Shown here in pieces: positions 25,276-33,827 of a stretch of DNA of 34,823 bases. The stretch covers positions 1-34,823 of the forward strand of contig CALMQS010000104.1 in NCBI GenBank assembly GCA_937871285.1, given 5' to 3'. The notes below the pieces were generated by a model. That model saw only the letters and a program-made list of their open reading frames with translations. It made no database searches and was not told the DNA's origin. Position 1 is the stretch's first letter, and the number at the start of each line of letters is the position of its first letter. This stretch comes from an uncultured Sphingobacteriales bacterium (GTDB lineage Bacteria; Bacteroidota; Bacteroidia; Chitinophagales; Chitinophagaceae). The translations under genes were made by a program, and so were the position numbers.

Positions 25276-25932
25276 ATGAAAAAAATAAATTGGCTGGTTA
25301 TAGCCCTCTCGTTGATGGCGACAGGGTGCAGTACAACAAGGATCACTTCATCCTGGAAGGCAGAAAATATCATCCCTCAGCAATATAATAAGATAATGGT
25401 CCTGGGCCTGATCCGCGAATCTGACCGATCCCTGCAGGAAAAAATGGAAGCTCACCTTGCGGAAGATTTAAAGAGATTGGGATATAATGCCGTATCCTCT
25501 TTGGAGGAATATGGACCGAAGGCTTTTGATAAAATGGATGAGGACGCGGCTCTTGAAAAATTAAAAGATAGCGGAATTGATGCTGTTATTACCATTGTAC
25601 TGCTCGACAAAGAAAAAGAGCGGAAGTATGTCGCTGGTAATATCTACTATTCTCCGTATGGGTATTATTATAATCGTTTTTGGGGATACCGGGGCGTGTT
25701 ATACCACAGGATATATGAACCAGGCTATTATATTACCAATACTAAATATTTCTGGGAAAGCAATCTGTATGATATGGGCAATCAAAAGCTGGTGTACTCC
25801 GCACAAACACAGTCTTTTGATCCGGAGAATTCAGAAAGCATGGCGCATGAATATGGAAGAATGATTTTAAAAAACATGATAAAAGAAAATGTACTGGAGG
25901 ATAGGATTATTCCAACCGGCAAGGCCTTTTAA
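25276..25932 (+). CDS. Lipoprotein of unknown function (DUF4136-like)
   Basis: A 218-aa lipoprotein with a clear lipobox (LMATGC) at the end of the signal peptide. The mature part begins TTRITSSWKAENI and resembles DUF4136-type periplasmic lipoproteins: KIMVLGLIRESDRSLQEKMEAHLAEDLKRLGYNAV, then GIDAVITIVLLDKEKE. A tyrosine-rich insert follows (YYSPYGYYYNRFWGYRG). The function is unknown. It lies 56 nt upstream of the universal stress protein gene and may be co-transcribed with it. Similar lipoproteins beside stress genes suggest an envelope-stress role, which is only inferred. Confidence 0.75.
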   Translation: MKKINWLVIALSLMATGCSTTRITSSWKAENIIPQQYNKIMVLGLIRESDRSLQEKMEAHLAEDLKRLGYNAVSSLEEYGPKAFDKMDEDAALEKLKDSGIDAVITIVLLDKEKERKYVAGNIYYSPYGYYYNRFWGYRGVLYHRIYEPGYYITNTKYFWESNLYDMGNQKLVYSAQTQSFDPENSESMAHEYGRMILKNMIKENVLEDRIIPTGKAF

Positions 25933-25988
25933 ATAATTTGAAATAATTGATAAAAAGTTCAATATTACCAAATCAAAAATAATTTTTT

Positions 25989-26807
25989 ATGAAAACAATA
26001 CTGGTGGCAACAGATTTTTCTCCGGCCGCTTTAAATGCTGCCAACTATGCCGCAGACATGGCTCTGGCAATTCATGCAGACATATTTTTACTGCATATAT
26101 ATCAAATGCCTGTTGGCTACGCCGAAGTGCCAGTAGCGGTGAATATAAATGATTTGATAAAAGATGCCGGCATGCAACTAAACCATATAAAAGATATCTT
26201 AATTAAAAGAACCGACGGCAAAATAAAAATTGCTGCTGAAGTAAGAGAGGGCGCATTTTTCCAGGAATTAAAAACGTTTTGTGAAAATATAAAACCTTAT
26301 ACTGTTATAATGGGTAGCCAGGGAACAACAGCGGCAGAGCGTTTGTTTTTTGGGAACCATACCGTGCGTGCAATGAAACGTTTGGAGTGGCCTTTAATTA
26401 CGGTACCAAACGGTGCCAGGTATTCAGCGATTAAAAAAATTGGGTTGGCCTGTGACTTTAATAAAGTGGTGGATACAACACCGGTTGAAGAAATTAAAAC
26501 ACTGGTAAGCGATTTTAATGCTGAGCTACATGTGCTTAATACGGGGAAGAAAACTGAATTTGCTCCGGATACTGTTTTTGAATCAGCCCTGCTTCAGGAA
26601 ATGATTGGTTCCTTAAACCCCAGTTACCATTTCATTACTAACGATAACACCGACGAGGGTATTATGGATTTTGCTGAAAAAAATAGCATTGACCTGCTAT
26701 TGGTATTACCAAAGCGGCACAGCTTACTGGATAAATTAATTAGCAAGAGCCACACCAGGCAGTTGGTATTACATAGTCATGTTCCGGTGATGGCAATTCA
26801 TCAATAG
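25989..26807 (+). CDS. Universal stress protein with two tandem Usp domains
   Basis: A 272-aa cytosolic protein. The first Usp domain (about 1-145) starts KTILVATDFSPAALNAANYAADMALAIHADIFLLHIY and ends with the ATP-binding motif GSQGTTAAERLFFGNHT, followed by WPLITVP. The second domain (about 150-272) is degenerate: it starts KKIGLACDFNKV and lacks the glycine-rich ATP loop (LLVLPKRHSLLDKLISKSHTRQL). This half-active layout is common in Bacteroidota. Such proteins help survival under energy or oxygen limitation. It lies 21 nt upstream of the PEP synthase gene, probably in one operon. Tandem-domain USPs are also members of the mycobacterial DosR regulon. Confidence 0.92.
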   Translation: MKTILVATDFSPAALNAANYAADMALAIHADIFLLHIYQMPVGYAEVPVAVNINDLIKDAGMQLNHIKDILIKRTDGKIKIAAEVREGAFFQELKTFCENIKPYTVIMGSQGTTAAERLFFGNHTVRAMKRLEWPLITVPNGARYSAIKKIGLACDFNKVVDTTPVEEIKTLVSDFNAELHVLNTGKKTEFAPDTVFESALLQEMIGSLNPSYHFITNDNTDEGIMDFAEKNSIDLLLVLPKRHSLLDKLISKSHTRQLVLHSHVPVMAIHQ

Positions 26808-26828
26808 TCATTTTTTTAATACAATCTA

Positions 26829-29216
26829 ATGAATTTGTACATAAAAAAGTTCAAAGAAATCAGCATAGCTGATATAGCGGCAGTGGGCGGCAAAAACGCT
26901 TCTCTGGGAGAAATGTTTTCCAAACTTTCTGGAAAAGGAATTTCAGTACCCGACGGATTTGCTACTACTGCTTATGCTTTTGAAGAATTTCTTACACAAA
27001 ACTCATTGCATTCAAAACTGGATCATTTGATACGTCAATTGGATAGAAGCAATTATGAAAATCTTAACGAAACCGGTGCAAAAGCAAGGGAATTGATACT
27101 TGCTGGTGAATTATCTCAAAATCTTCAATCTTCGGTTGTGGCGGCGTATAAAGATTTGTGCGGCGAAAATGACTATGAAGTGGCCGTGAGAAGCAGCGCT
27201 ACCGCTGAAGATTTACCACAGGCCAGTTTTGCGGGGCAACATGAAAGTTATCTGAATATCAAGGGAGAGACAGCTCTGCTGAATACAGTAAAAAAATGTT
27301 TCGCTTCTCTTTATACCGATAGAGCCATTAAATACAGGGAGGAAAACGGTTTTGCACATCAGAAAGTAGCGTTATCTGTAGGTGTTCAAAAAATGGTACG
27401 TTCGGATCAAGCTTCCTCCGGCGTCATTTTTACGCTGGAACCGGAATCCGGTTTTCGTGATATAATACACCTGAGCGGCGTATGGGGTTTGGGCGAAAAT
27501 ATTGTACAAGGAATAGTTACTCCCGACGAATTTTTGGTTTTTAAACCCACGCTACTGCAGGATAAAAATGCCATCATTCAAAAAAAATTAGGCACAAAAG
27601 CAAAAACCATGATTTATGGCATTGATAAAAATAAATCTATCATCAATACCGACACACCCAAAGAAAAAAAGGAGCTTTTTGTATTAACCGATGAAGAAAT
27701 CAGGGAACTGGCTCATTGGGCTGTGATCATAGAAAACCATTATCAAAAACCAATGGATATTGAATGGGCAAAAGACGGCATCACTAATGAAATTTTTATC
27801 ATCCAGGCAAGACCGGAAACAGTTCATTCACAAAAAAATCCTTTACTGGTAAAAGAATATAAATTATTGGATAAGGGAATTGCGCTGGTGCAGGGTGAAG
27901 CTATCGGTTCAAAAATAACCACTGGCGTGGCAAGGATTTTACAATCGCCTGATGAAGCGGACAACTTGCAGCCTGGTGAAATAATAGTTACAGACACTAC
28001 CAGCCCCGATTGGGATCCGATACTGCAGAAGGCTTCGTCTATTATTACCAATAAAGGCGGCAGAACAAGCCATGCTTCTATAGTGGCAAGGGAAATGGGC
28101 GTACCCGCAATCGTAGGCTGCGGCGATGCTACCACTAAAATTGCCAATGGCGAAATGATCACGGTTTCCTGCAGTGAAGGAAGAAGAGGTTTTGTGTATA
28201 AAGGAAAACTAAATTTTAAAACCACAAATCTTGATTTTTCATCCATTAAAAAGCCAGACACTACTGAAGTAATGCTGATTGTCGGCGATCCGGGCAAAGC
28301 ATTCGAACTATCGTTCTATCCAAACGATGGAGTCGGGCTGATGCGTATTGAATTTATCATTACGCATTCCGTACAAATTCACCCTATGGCATTGGTGAAA
28401 TTTAATGAACTGAAAGATGCGGCAGTCAAACAAAAAATTGAGGAATTGACGCATCATTACCCTAACAAGGAAAAATATTTTGTAGATCAGCTTTCGCAGG
28501 GGGTAGCTACTATCGCGGCCGCTTTTTACCCCAAAGATGTTATTGTGAGAATGAGTGATTTTAAAACCAATGAATACGCCAACCTCATTGGTGGCAAGGA
28601 TTTTGAGCCGCATGAAGAAAACCCAATGCTTGGGTTCCGCGGGGCTTCCAGGTATTATAACGAATTATATAAAGAAGGTTTCAGGCTCGAATGTGAAGCT
28701 ATTAAGAAAGTAAGGGAGGATATGGGACTGGCGAATGTGAAGGTGATGATTCCTTTTTGCAGAACCATTGAGGAGGGGAATAAGGTAATCGCGGTAATGA
28801 AAAGATTTGGGTTGGAACAAGGCGTTAATAACCTTGAAATTTATGTGATGGCAGAAATACCCAGCAATGTGATATTGGCTGAAAAATTTGCTGCGATTTT
28901 TGACGGATTTTCCATTGGGTCAAACGACCTTACACAGCTTACCCTGGGTATAGACCGGGATTCCGCCATCGTAAGCAATTTGTTCAGCGAGATGAACGAA
29001 GCGCCTAAAGAAATGATTACCACCATGATTGCAAAATCTAAAAAGGCCGGGACAAAAATTGGTTTGTGCGGGCAGGCGCCGAGCGACTTTCCTGAATTTG
29101 CCAAATTTCTGGTGGAAGAAGGCATAGATAGTATTTCATTTAACCCTGACGCGATATGGAAAGGAATTGAAAATATCCGGAAAGCAGAAGAAATGCAAAT
29201 AGGCCTTCGCTCATAA
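26829..29216 (+). CDS. ppsA: Phosphoenolpyruvate synthase
   Basis: A 795-aa enzyme that converts pyruvate and ATP to PEP, AMP and phosphate; it can also run towards pyruvate under energy stress. The N-terminal ATP-grasp domain is recognisable by VGGKNASLGEM and VAVRSSATAEDLPQASFAGQHES. The central swivelling domain carries the phosphorylated histidine (GGRTSHASIVAREMG, His415). The C-terminal TIM barrel has IGSNDLTQLTLGIDRD and the catalytic GLCGQAPS (Cys747). Length is normal. It is preceded by the USP gene and followed by a 716-nt gap. Its location next to stress genes suggests rerouting of pyruvate during anaerobic or starvation conditions. Confidence 0.95.
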   Translation: MNLYIKKFKEISIADIAAVGGKNASLGEMFSKLSGKGISVPDGFATTAYAFEEFLTQNSLHSKLDHLIRQLDRSNYENLNETGAKARELILAGELSQNLQSSVVAAYKDLCGENDYEVAVRSSATAEDLPQASFAGQHESYLNIKGETALLNTVKKCFASLYTDRAIKYREENGFAHQKVALSVGVQKMVRSDQASSGVIFTLEPESGFRDIIHLSGVWGLGENIVQGIVTPDEFLVFKPTLLQDKNAIIQKKLGTKAKTMIYGIDKNKSIINTDTPKEKKELFVLTDEEIRELAHWAVIIENHYQKPMDIEWAKDGITNEIFIIQARPETVHSQKNPLLVKEYKLLDKGIALVQGEAIGSKITTGVARILQSPDEADNLQPGEIIVTDTTSPDWDPILQKASSIITNKGGRTSHASIVAREMGVPAIVGCGDATTKIANGEMITVSCSEGRRGFVYKGKLNFKTTNLDFSSIKKPDTTEVMLIVGDPGKAFELSFYPNDGVGLMRIEFIITHSVQIHPMALVKFNELKDAAVKQKIEELTHHYPNKEKYFVDQLSQGVATIAAAFYPKDVIVRMSDFKTNEYANLIGGKDFEPHEENPMLGFRGASRYYNELYKEGFRLECEAIKKVREDMGLANVKVMIPFCRTIEEGNKVIAVMKRFGLEQGVNNLEIYVMAEIPSNVILAEKFAAIFDGFSIGSNDLTQLTLGIDRDSAIVSNLFSEMNEAPKEMITTMIAKSKKAGTKIGLCGQAPSDFPEFAKFLVEEGIDSISFNPDAIWKGIENIRKAEEMQIGLRS

Positions 29217-29712
29217 TACTTTAGAATGAAATATTTCTTTAGATAAATTTAAGAAAAGATGATAGCATAGGATCTATAAAGCCCTGTATGCCTGATTTTA
29301 GATATATCAGAAAATAATTATTTCCCTGACGATATTATCTACTTTATTACCCCGTAGTATAAACGTTTTATATTTTCTTTTTTGCATGCCTAAGTTATAG
29401 CTGAAACATTTGATAACCGCAGCGTCAACGTTGCAATAGCAACAATGATGGCGATCAACCATAACAGGTAACATAACCGATCCTTTCAATGACTCTAAAA
29501 GCAGTGGTATTTCAATTTTTATAAAATTTTATCAGCTATTTATTCAGCACGCCTTTGAAAATTAAGATACTCATTCATCCAGGGCTTAAAATTATTTATG
29601 AAAAAAAGGGCCGGATAGAAATCCACCCTTGTTATAATCCAATATCCTATGAAAAACCGATGTAAAAATAATGGCTGATTTATTAATAATAAATATTCTT
29701 AGTTACCACTTC

Positions 29713-29730
29713 TACTGATTGAAATCAGTA
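29713..29730. promoter_or_regulatory. FNR-like palindrome TACTGATT-GA-AATCAGTA
   Basis: A perfect 18-bp palindrome whose core TGAT-TGAA-ATCA has the FNR/CRP-family form TGAT-N4-ATCA. It lies 203 nt before the kinase ATG and about 157 nt before the start point predicted from the -7 element at 29868. It could serve an undetected nearer promoter or act from a distance. Confidence 0.55.
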
Positions 29731-29867
29731 TTAATCGGTTAAAAAACCATGATTTAAATAAGCGGACGCTATCACCAAAGCCATACTGACGGTGGAAGAT
29801 ATATATTATCTTGCTTTAATGTGTTTCTGGTATTTGTTTAATAAGCTAATCAATTTCCAAGTGATTA

Positions 29868-29875
29868 TAATTTTG
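29868..29875 (+). promoter_or_regulatory. -7 element of the histidine kinase operon
   Basis: TAATTTTG matches TAnnTTTG exactly. The predicted start is near 29879, with a leader of about 54 nt. No TTTG -33 element at 19-21 nt was seen. Confidence 0.5.
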
Positions 29876-29932
29876 TAAATTCGATGGTGCATCTTCGAAA
29901 GTTCTTAATAGGTAAGCTCAGAATCTTAAAAA

Positions 29933-31981
29933 ATGTCGTACGACCTCTTAAATAATACTAAAAATTTAAGTCATTTTGAAGCTTTCTTTGAATATGCAAC
30001 TATGGGCATTTTGGTTACTGACTGCCATGGCCGGATTATTACAATCAATCCTTTTGCTTTAAAAGAATTTGGATATTCAGAAGAAGAGTTGGTTGGGAAA
30101 ACGATAGAGGTATTAATTCCTCAAAGATTTTATAACCACCATATTCATCATCGGGAAAAATACGCTGAAAACCCTCAAACCCGGCCGATGGGCCTGGGGA
30201 TGGATTTGTTTGGTATAAGGAAGGATGGTGCAGAATTTCCTGTAGAAGTGAGCCTTGGCCATTACACAAGCAATGGCGGTAAATACATTGTAGCTTTCAT
30301 TACCAATATTTCGATTCGTAAAGCAGCAGAGGCTGAAATTGAAAAACTGAATATCGAGCTTGGCACTATGGTAAGGCACCGGACAAGGGATTTGAGGGAA
30401 GCAATACAGCAATTGGAAAAATCAAAGGACAGGCTTGAAAATGTTTTGTTTTTTCAAAAAACATTATTGGATACTGCAGGCGCTATCATTATTGCTACTG
30501 ATGAAAATGGAATTATCAAACTCTTTAATCCCGAAGCGGCCTGTAAACTCGGGTATAGCGAATCAGAGGTTATCGATAAAAAAACTCCCGTATTATTCCA
30601 TACTAAAAAAGACATTGAAAGAAAAAGAAAGGAATTGCTGAACGTGTTTGGCATAAAAGTAAATAACAGCTTTGATGTATTGATAGAAAAAGCCAGGCGT
30701 AATATCCATGATGAAGAAGAATTCAATTATATAGCCAAAACCGGTGCTTCATTTCCTGTTTCATTAACCATTACGGCCCTAAGAAGCATAAAAGGAAATA
30801 TTACCGGGTATGTTGGCATTGCCATTGACATATCGGAGAGAATAAAAGCTGAAAAAGAATTAAAAAAAGTACAGCGCCTATTTTTACAATTATTGCATAA
30901 TTATCCCGATGGCCTTATCAGCATTATTGATAAAAACTACAATTTCGTTTATACAGGAGGCGAACTGCATAAACGCCTTCATTCAGATATCGCGGAATTG
31001 ATAGGTAAAGAAATGTATCCGCGGTTTCCCGAACCTTTGCGCAAGATTATTTTTGTAAAGCTGGAAAATGTATTTCAGAATAAAGCGCTTATTTCTGATT
31101 TCGAACTTCCCTATCCTATTGTAAACCACACGTATATAATGGATGCTTTCCCATTAATAGAAGAGGATGGTTCGATAAATAATATTGGTGTTATTATTAA
31201 AAACATTTCCAGATTAAAAAAAGCGGAAGGAGATTTGCGTGAAGCGCTTAAAATAGAAAAACATTTAGGTGAATTAAAATCGCGGTTTGTGTCTATGGCT
31301 TCGCATGAATTTCGAACGCCTCTTAGTACGGTACTTTCATCAGCGTATTTGATAGAAAAATATACCTCTGGTGAAGACCAGCCAAAACGCGAAAAGCACC
31401 TGCAGCGCATTGTTTCATCGGTAAATATGCTTACAGACATTTTAAATGATTTTCTTAGTTTGAGCAAAATAGAAGAAGGGAAATTGCAGGCCAACTTTTC
31501 AGAATTTAACATAGAAGAAATGATGCATGCTACCCTGGAAGAAATTAAAAATAATCTGAAAAATAAGCAGCAAATCAATTATCGGCATAAAGGCAATCCA
31601 GGTGTCTTTTTGGATAAATCATTGCTAAAACACATCCTATTGAATTTGGTTTCCAATGCGAGCAAATTTTCTTCTGATACATCTGCGATAGATATAAAGA
31701 CCAGCAATCAAAATGAAAAAATTATATTATCCGTAAAAGACAATGGAATAGGCATTTCGAAAGAAGACCAGCAACATTTAACGAAACGTTTTTTCCGCGG
31801 AAGCAATGCCGAAAATATACAGGGCACCGGCCTGGGATTACATATTATCTCCAAATACGCTGAAATGATGAATGGAAATATTGAATGCAGAAGTCAGCTT
31901 GAAAAAGGTACTGAATTTATAGTAACATTTAACGCTAAAAAATATCATCATGAAAAAAGTACTTTTAATAGAAGACAATGA
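29933..31981 (+). CDS. PAS-PAS-PAS sensor histidine kinase
   Basis: A 682-aa kinase without membrane segments, so a cytosolic sensor. PAS1 (about 12-125) has a FixL-like body: the PQRFYNHHIHHREKY helix and MGLGMDLFGIRKDGAEFPVEVSL. A coiled linker leads to PAS2 (about 170-300) and PAS3 (about 312-430). The HisKA box is SMASHEFRTPL with His458. The ATPase domain has the N-box NLVSNASKFS, the G1 box DNGIGI and the G2 box GTGLGL. The stop lies 32 nt inside the REC-CRP gene, so the two form a translationally coupled two-component pair. The signal is unknown; redox, oxygen or a small ligand is plausible from the PAS content. Confidence 0.93.
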   Translation: MSYDLLNNTKNLSHFEAFFEYATMGILVTDCHGRIITINPFALKEFGYSEEELVGKTIEVLIPQRFYNHHIHHREKYAENPQTRPMGLGMDLFGIRKDGAEFPVEVSLGHYTSNGGKYIVAFITNISIRKAAEAEIEKLNIELGTMVRHRTRDLREAIQQLEKSKDRLENVLFFQKTLLDTAGAIIIATDENGIIKLFNPEAACKLGYSESEVIDKKTPVLFHTKKDIERKRKELLNVFGIKVNNSFDVLIEKARRNIHDEEEFNYIAKTGASFPVSLTITALRSIKGNITGYVGIAIDISERIKAEKELKKVQRLFLQLLHNYPDGLISIIDKNYNFVYTGGELHKRLHSDIAELIGKEMYPRFPEPLRKIIFVKLENVFQNKALISDFELPYPIVNHTYIMDAFPLIEEDGSINNIGVIIKNISRLKKAEGDLREALKIEKHLGELKSRFVSMASHEFRTPLSTVLSSAYLIEKYTSGEDQPKREKHLQRIVSSVNMLTDILNDFLSLSKIEEGKLQANFSEFNIEEMMHATLEEIKNNLKNKQQINYRHKGNPGVFLDKSLLKHILLNLVSNASKFSSDTSAIDIKTSNQNEKIILSVKDNGIGISKEDQQHLTKRFFRGSNAENIQGTGLGLHIISKYAEMMNGNIECRSQLEKGTEFIVTFNAKKYHHEKSTFNRRQ

Positions 31982-33011
31982 CAATGTTCGCGAGAATACT
32001 GCGGAAATACTTGAATTGTCCAACTATAAAGTCATTGTAGCGAAAAATGGTATGACCGGTGTTCAAAAGGCCCTTGAGCATTTACCGGATTTGATCATTT
32101 GCGATATTATGATGCCGGTGCTGGATGGCTACGGGGTGCTTCATGCCGTTCATAAAAATAATACAATAAAAAATACCCCTTTTATTTTCCTCACTGCCAA
32201 AGCCGAACGCGGCGATTTTCGTAAAGGAATGGAACTGGGCGCCGATGATTATATTACCAAACCCTTTAGCGGAACAGAGCTGTTAAATGCAGTAGACAGC
32301 CGGTTAAAAAAAATTGACCTGTTAAAACAAGAATTATCACCTGATATGGAAGGCCTGGAATATTTAATGCAGACATCGCTTGGAAAAGATCATTTGAGGC
32401 TACTCGCAGAAGACCGGAATATTAATAAGTATAAGAAAAAAGAAATTATTTATTCAAAAGGCAATCATCCAAACCGGCTTTATTGTATTTTAAAGGGAAA
32501 AGTAAAAACTTACAGGAGTAATGATAGTGGCAAGGAACTGGTTACAGAGCTTTTTTCTACAGGCGATTTCCTGGGTTACGTGGCGATGCTGGAAGGCGCC
32601 GTTTATAAAGACACTGCCGCAGCATTAGAAGAAACAGAACTGGCTATAATTCCACGTGAAGATTTTGACAAACTGATCAATACAAATAAAGAAGTAGCTC
32701 AAAAATTCATCAGGCTGCTTGCAAAAAACATTTCCGAAAGGGAAAATCATTTGGTAAATATCGCTTACAATTCACTACGTAAGAAGGTGGCTGATGCACT
32801 CTTAATGCTGCATAAAAAATACCCTCAAACTGTGGAAAATAATAATGCCATGATTATAAGCCGTGGAAGTCTCGCATCTATCGCGGGCACAGCCAAAGAG
32901 TCACTTATCCGAACACTCAGTGATTTTAGAAATGAAAAGCTCATTGATATAAAAGATGATGGAAGCATTCTTATTTTAAATTTAAAAAAACTTGAGCTTT
33001 TGCTAAATTGA
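31950..33011 (+). CDS. Response regulator fused to a CRP/FNR-type DNA-binding module
   Basis: A 353-aa transcription factor. The receiver domain (about 1-120) has the acidic pair ED at 8-9, phospho-acceptor Asp52 (IICDIMMP), and TKPF near 100. A cyclic-nucleotide-binding-like domain (about 150-265) follows (KKEIIYSKGNHPNRLYCILKGKVKTYR; FSTGDFLGYVAML). A C-terminal winged helix (about 275-353) carries the recognition helix AKESLIRTL, with Glu and Arg at the positions that contact TG bases in CRP/FNR proteins. No cysteine cluster for iron-sulphur is visible. Phosphorylation by the overlapping kinase would replace the small-molecule trigger. It is the candidate regulator of the three TGAC-N4-GTCA promoters. 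Confidence 0.93.
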   Translation: MKKVLLIEDNDNVRENTAEILELSNYKVIVAKNGMTGVQKALEHLPDLIICDIMMPVLDGYGVLHAVHKNNTIKNTPFIFLTAKAERGDFRKGMELGADDYITKPFSGTELLNAVDSRLKKIDLLKQELSPDMEGLEYLMQTSLGKDHLRLLAEDRNINKYKKKEIIYSKGNHPNRLYCILKGKVKTYRSNDSGKELVTELFSTGDFLGYVAMLEGAVYKDTAAALEETELAIIPREDFDKLINTNKEVAQKFIRLLAKNISERENHLVNIAYNSLRKKVADALLMLHKKYPQTVENNNAMIISRGSLASIAGTAKESLIRTLSDFRNEKLIDIKDDGSILILNLKKLELLLN

Positions 33012-33113
33012 AGGAATGCGTAACCAAACTATACCTGGCATAAGAAAATTAAATTTCGGGTAAAGCAAATTTCAAAAAAAATCCTTTATTGCTTTAATAA
33101 TTACTATCACTAA

Positions 33114-33245
33114 ATGGCGCCGCAGGTCCCAATCCATACACAAATAAAAACTTACCCGTTGCAGAACGCAAATGATGCTTTAAACGATCTTAGGCACGGG
33201 AAGGTTTACGGAGCTGCCGTGCTGGTAATGGATAACAAAAAATAA
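33114..33245 (+). pseudogene. C-terminal fragment of a zinc-dependent alcohol dehydrogenase
   Basis: A 43-codon frame whose translation includes IKTYPLQNANDALNDLRHGK and VYGAAVLVMDNKK, ending in TAA. This matches the last ~40 residues of MDR-family alcohol dehydrogenases (pattern: I-T-x-PLxxANxALxxLxxGKxxGAAVL), about 340 aa when complete. All catalytic and NAD-binding parts are missing. The rest was deleted, leaving this remnant between the regulator and the kinase gene. Alcohol dehydrogenases are common in comparable stress islands, so it was probably once a working member of this one. Confidence 0.7.
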
Positions 33246-33264
33246 AGACGATAGGATCGGTTTT

Positions 33265-33282
33265 TTGAATGTATGCATTCAA
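33265..33282. promoter_or_regulatory. Palindrome TTGAATG-TATG-CATTCAA upstream of the P-loop kinase gene
   Basis: A perfect palindrome with 7-bp arms and a 4-nt spacer, 38 nt before the ATG at 33321. The half-sites differ from the TGAC boxes. It may be an operator or simply a transcript hairpin; there is no T-run, so a terminator is unlikely. Confidence 0.4.
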
Positions 33283-33320
33283 TTATGAATAAAAAGCAGG
33301 TTAAACATTAATGGCTTGAT

Positions 33321-33827
33321 ATGATTGTAATTGTTTTCGGTTTGCCCGGTTCAGGTAAAAGTTATTTCGCTTCAAGGCTTGCGAAAGTGATCAACGCTAA
33401 CCATATTAACAGCGACAGGGTGAGGCAGGAAATTTTTAAGAAAAGGGCTTATTCTGATCAGGAGAAAAAGGCCGTATATGATACAATGCTTGAGCAAATG
33501 CAAGAATCCGTGCGGCAAAAAAAGAATGTAGTACTGGATGCTACTTTTCATAAAAAAGATATAAGGAAAATGTTTGTTGAGGAAATGAAAGACAAAGGCG
33601 GGATTTCCTTTATTGAAATACAGGCTGATGAAAATATAATCAGGGAAAGATTAAAAAACCCCAGGCCATATAGCGAGGCTGATTTTAAGGTTTATAAATT
33701 CATCAGTCAGCAGAATGAACCATTAAACGAATCTCATTTAATATTAAAGTCAACTGATGATAACATAAATGAAATGATCCAAAAAGCTGCAGAATACCTT
33801 AAAAAAAATGACAACAGCACAAATTAA
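33321..33827 (+). CDS. P-loop kinase (AAA_33 / zeta-toxin-like family)
   Basis: A 168-aa small ATP-dependent kinase. Walker A GLPGSGKS is at residues 7-14. HINSDRVRQEIF and VVLDATFHKKDIR are typical of AAA_33 nucleoside/polynucleotide kinase-like proteins, and the lid has RERLKNPRPYSEADFKVY. The substrate is unknown. The next gene overlaps it by 20 nt and encodes an aminoglycoside-phosphotransferase-like kinase. In M. tuberculosis Rv2004c, as I recall it, the same two domains are fused in one DosR-regulated protein, with the APH-like domain first. Here they are separate genes in the opposite order. Confidence 0.88.
   Translation: MIVIVFGLPGSGKSYFASRLAKVINANHINSDRVRQEIFKKRAYSDQEKKAVYDTMLEQMQESVRQKKNVVLDATFHKKDIRKMFVEEMKDKGGISFIEIQADENIIRERLKNPRPYSEADFKVYKFISQQNEPLNESHLILKSTDDNINEMIQKAAEYLKKNDNSTN

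Larger units (their letters stand above)
29217..29932. other. Long AT-rich intergenic region upstream of the histidine kinase gene
   Basis: The 716 nt hold no supported gene. I see short frames without starts, an FNR-like palindrome (29713), a small hairpin AAGATA-TATAT-TATCTT (29796-29812), a 5-bp hairpin GTTGC-AATA-GCAAC (around 29430) and a promoter -7 element (29868). It could hide a small RNA or a degraded gene. No known riboswitch was recognised. Confidence 0.5.

Noticed and set aside
25933..25988. ATTGA-N8-TCAAT dyad upstream of the universal stress protein gene
   Set aside because: The spacer is two bases too long for an FNR site and the region is AT-rich, so a chance dyad is likely.
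29307..29489. Minus-strand frame rich in Cys and His (MVDRHHCCYCNVD)
   Set aside because: AT-rich intergenic sequence with no conserved domain and no promoter or ribosome binding site; the cysteine cluster does not match any zinc motif spacing I know.
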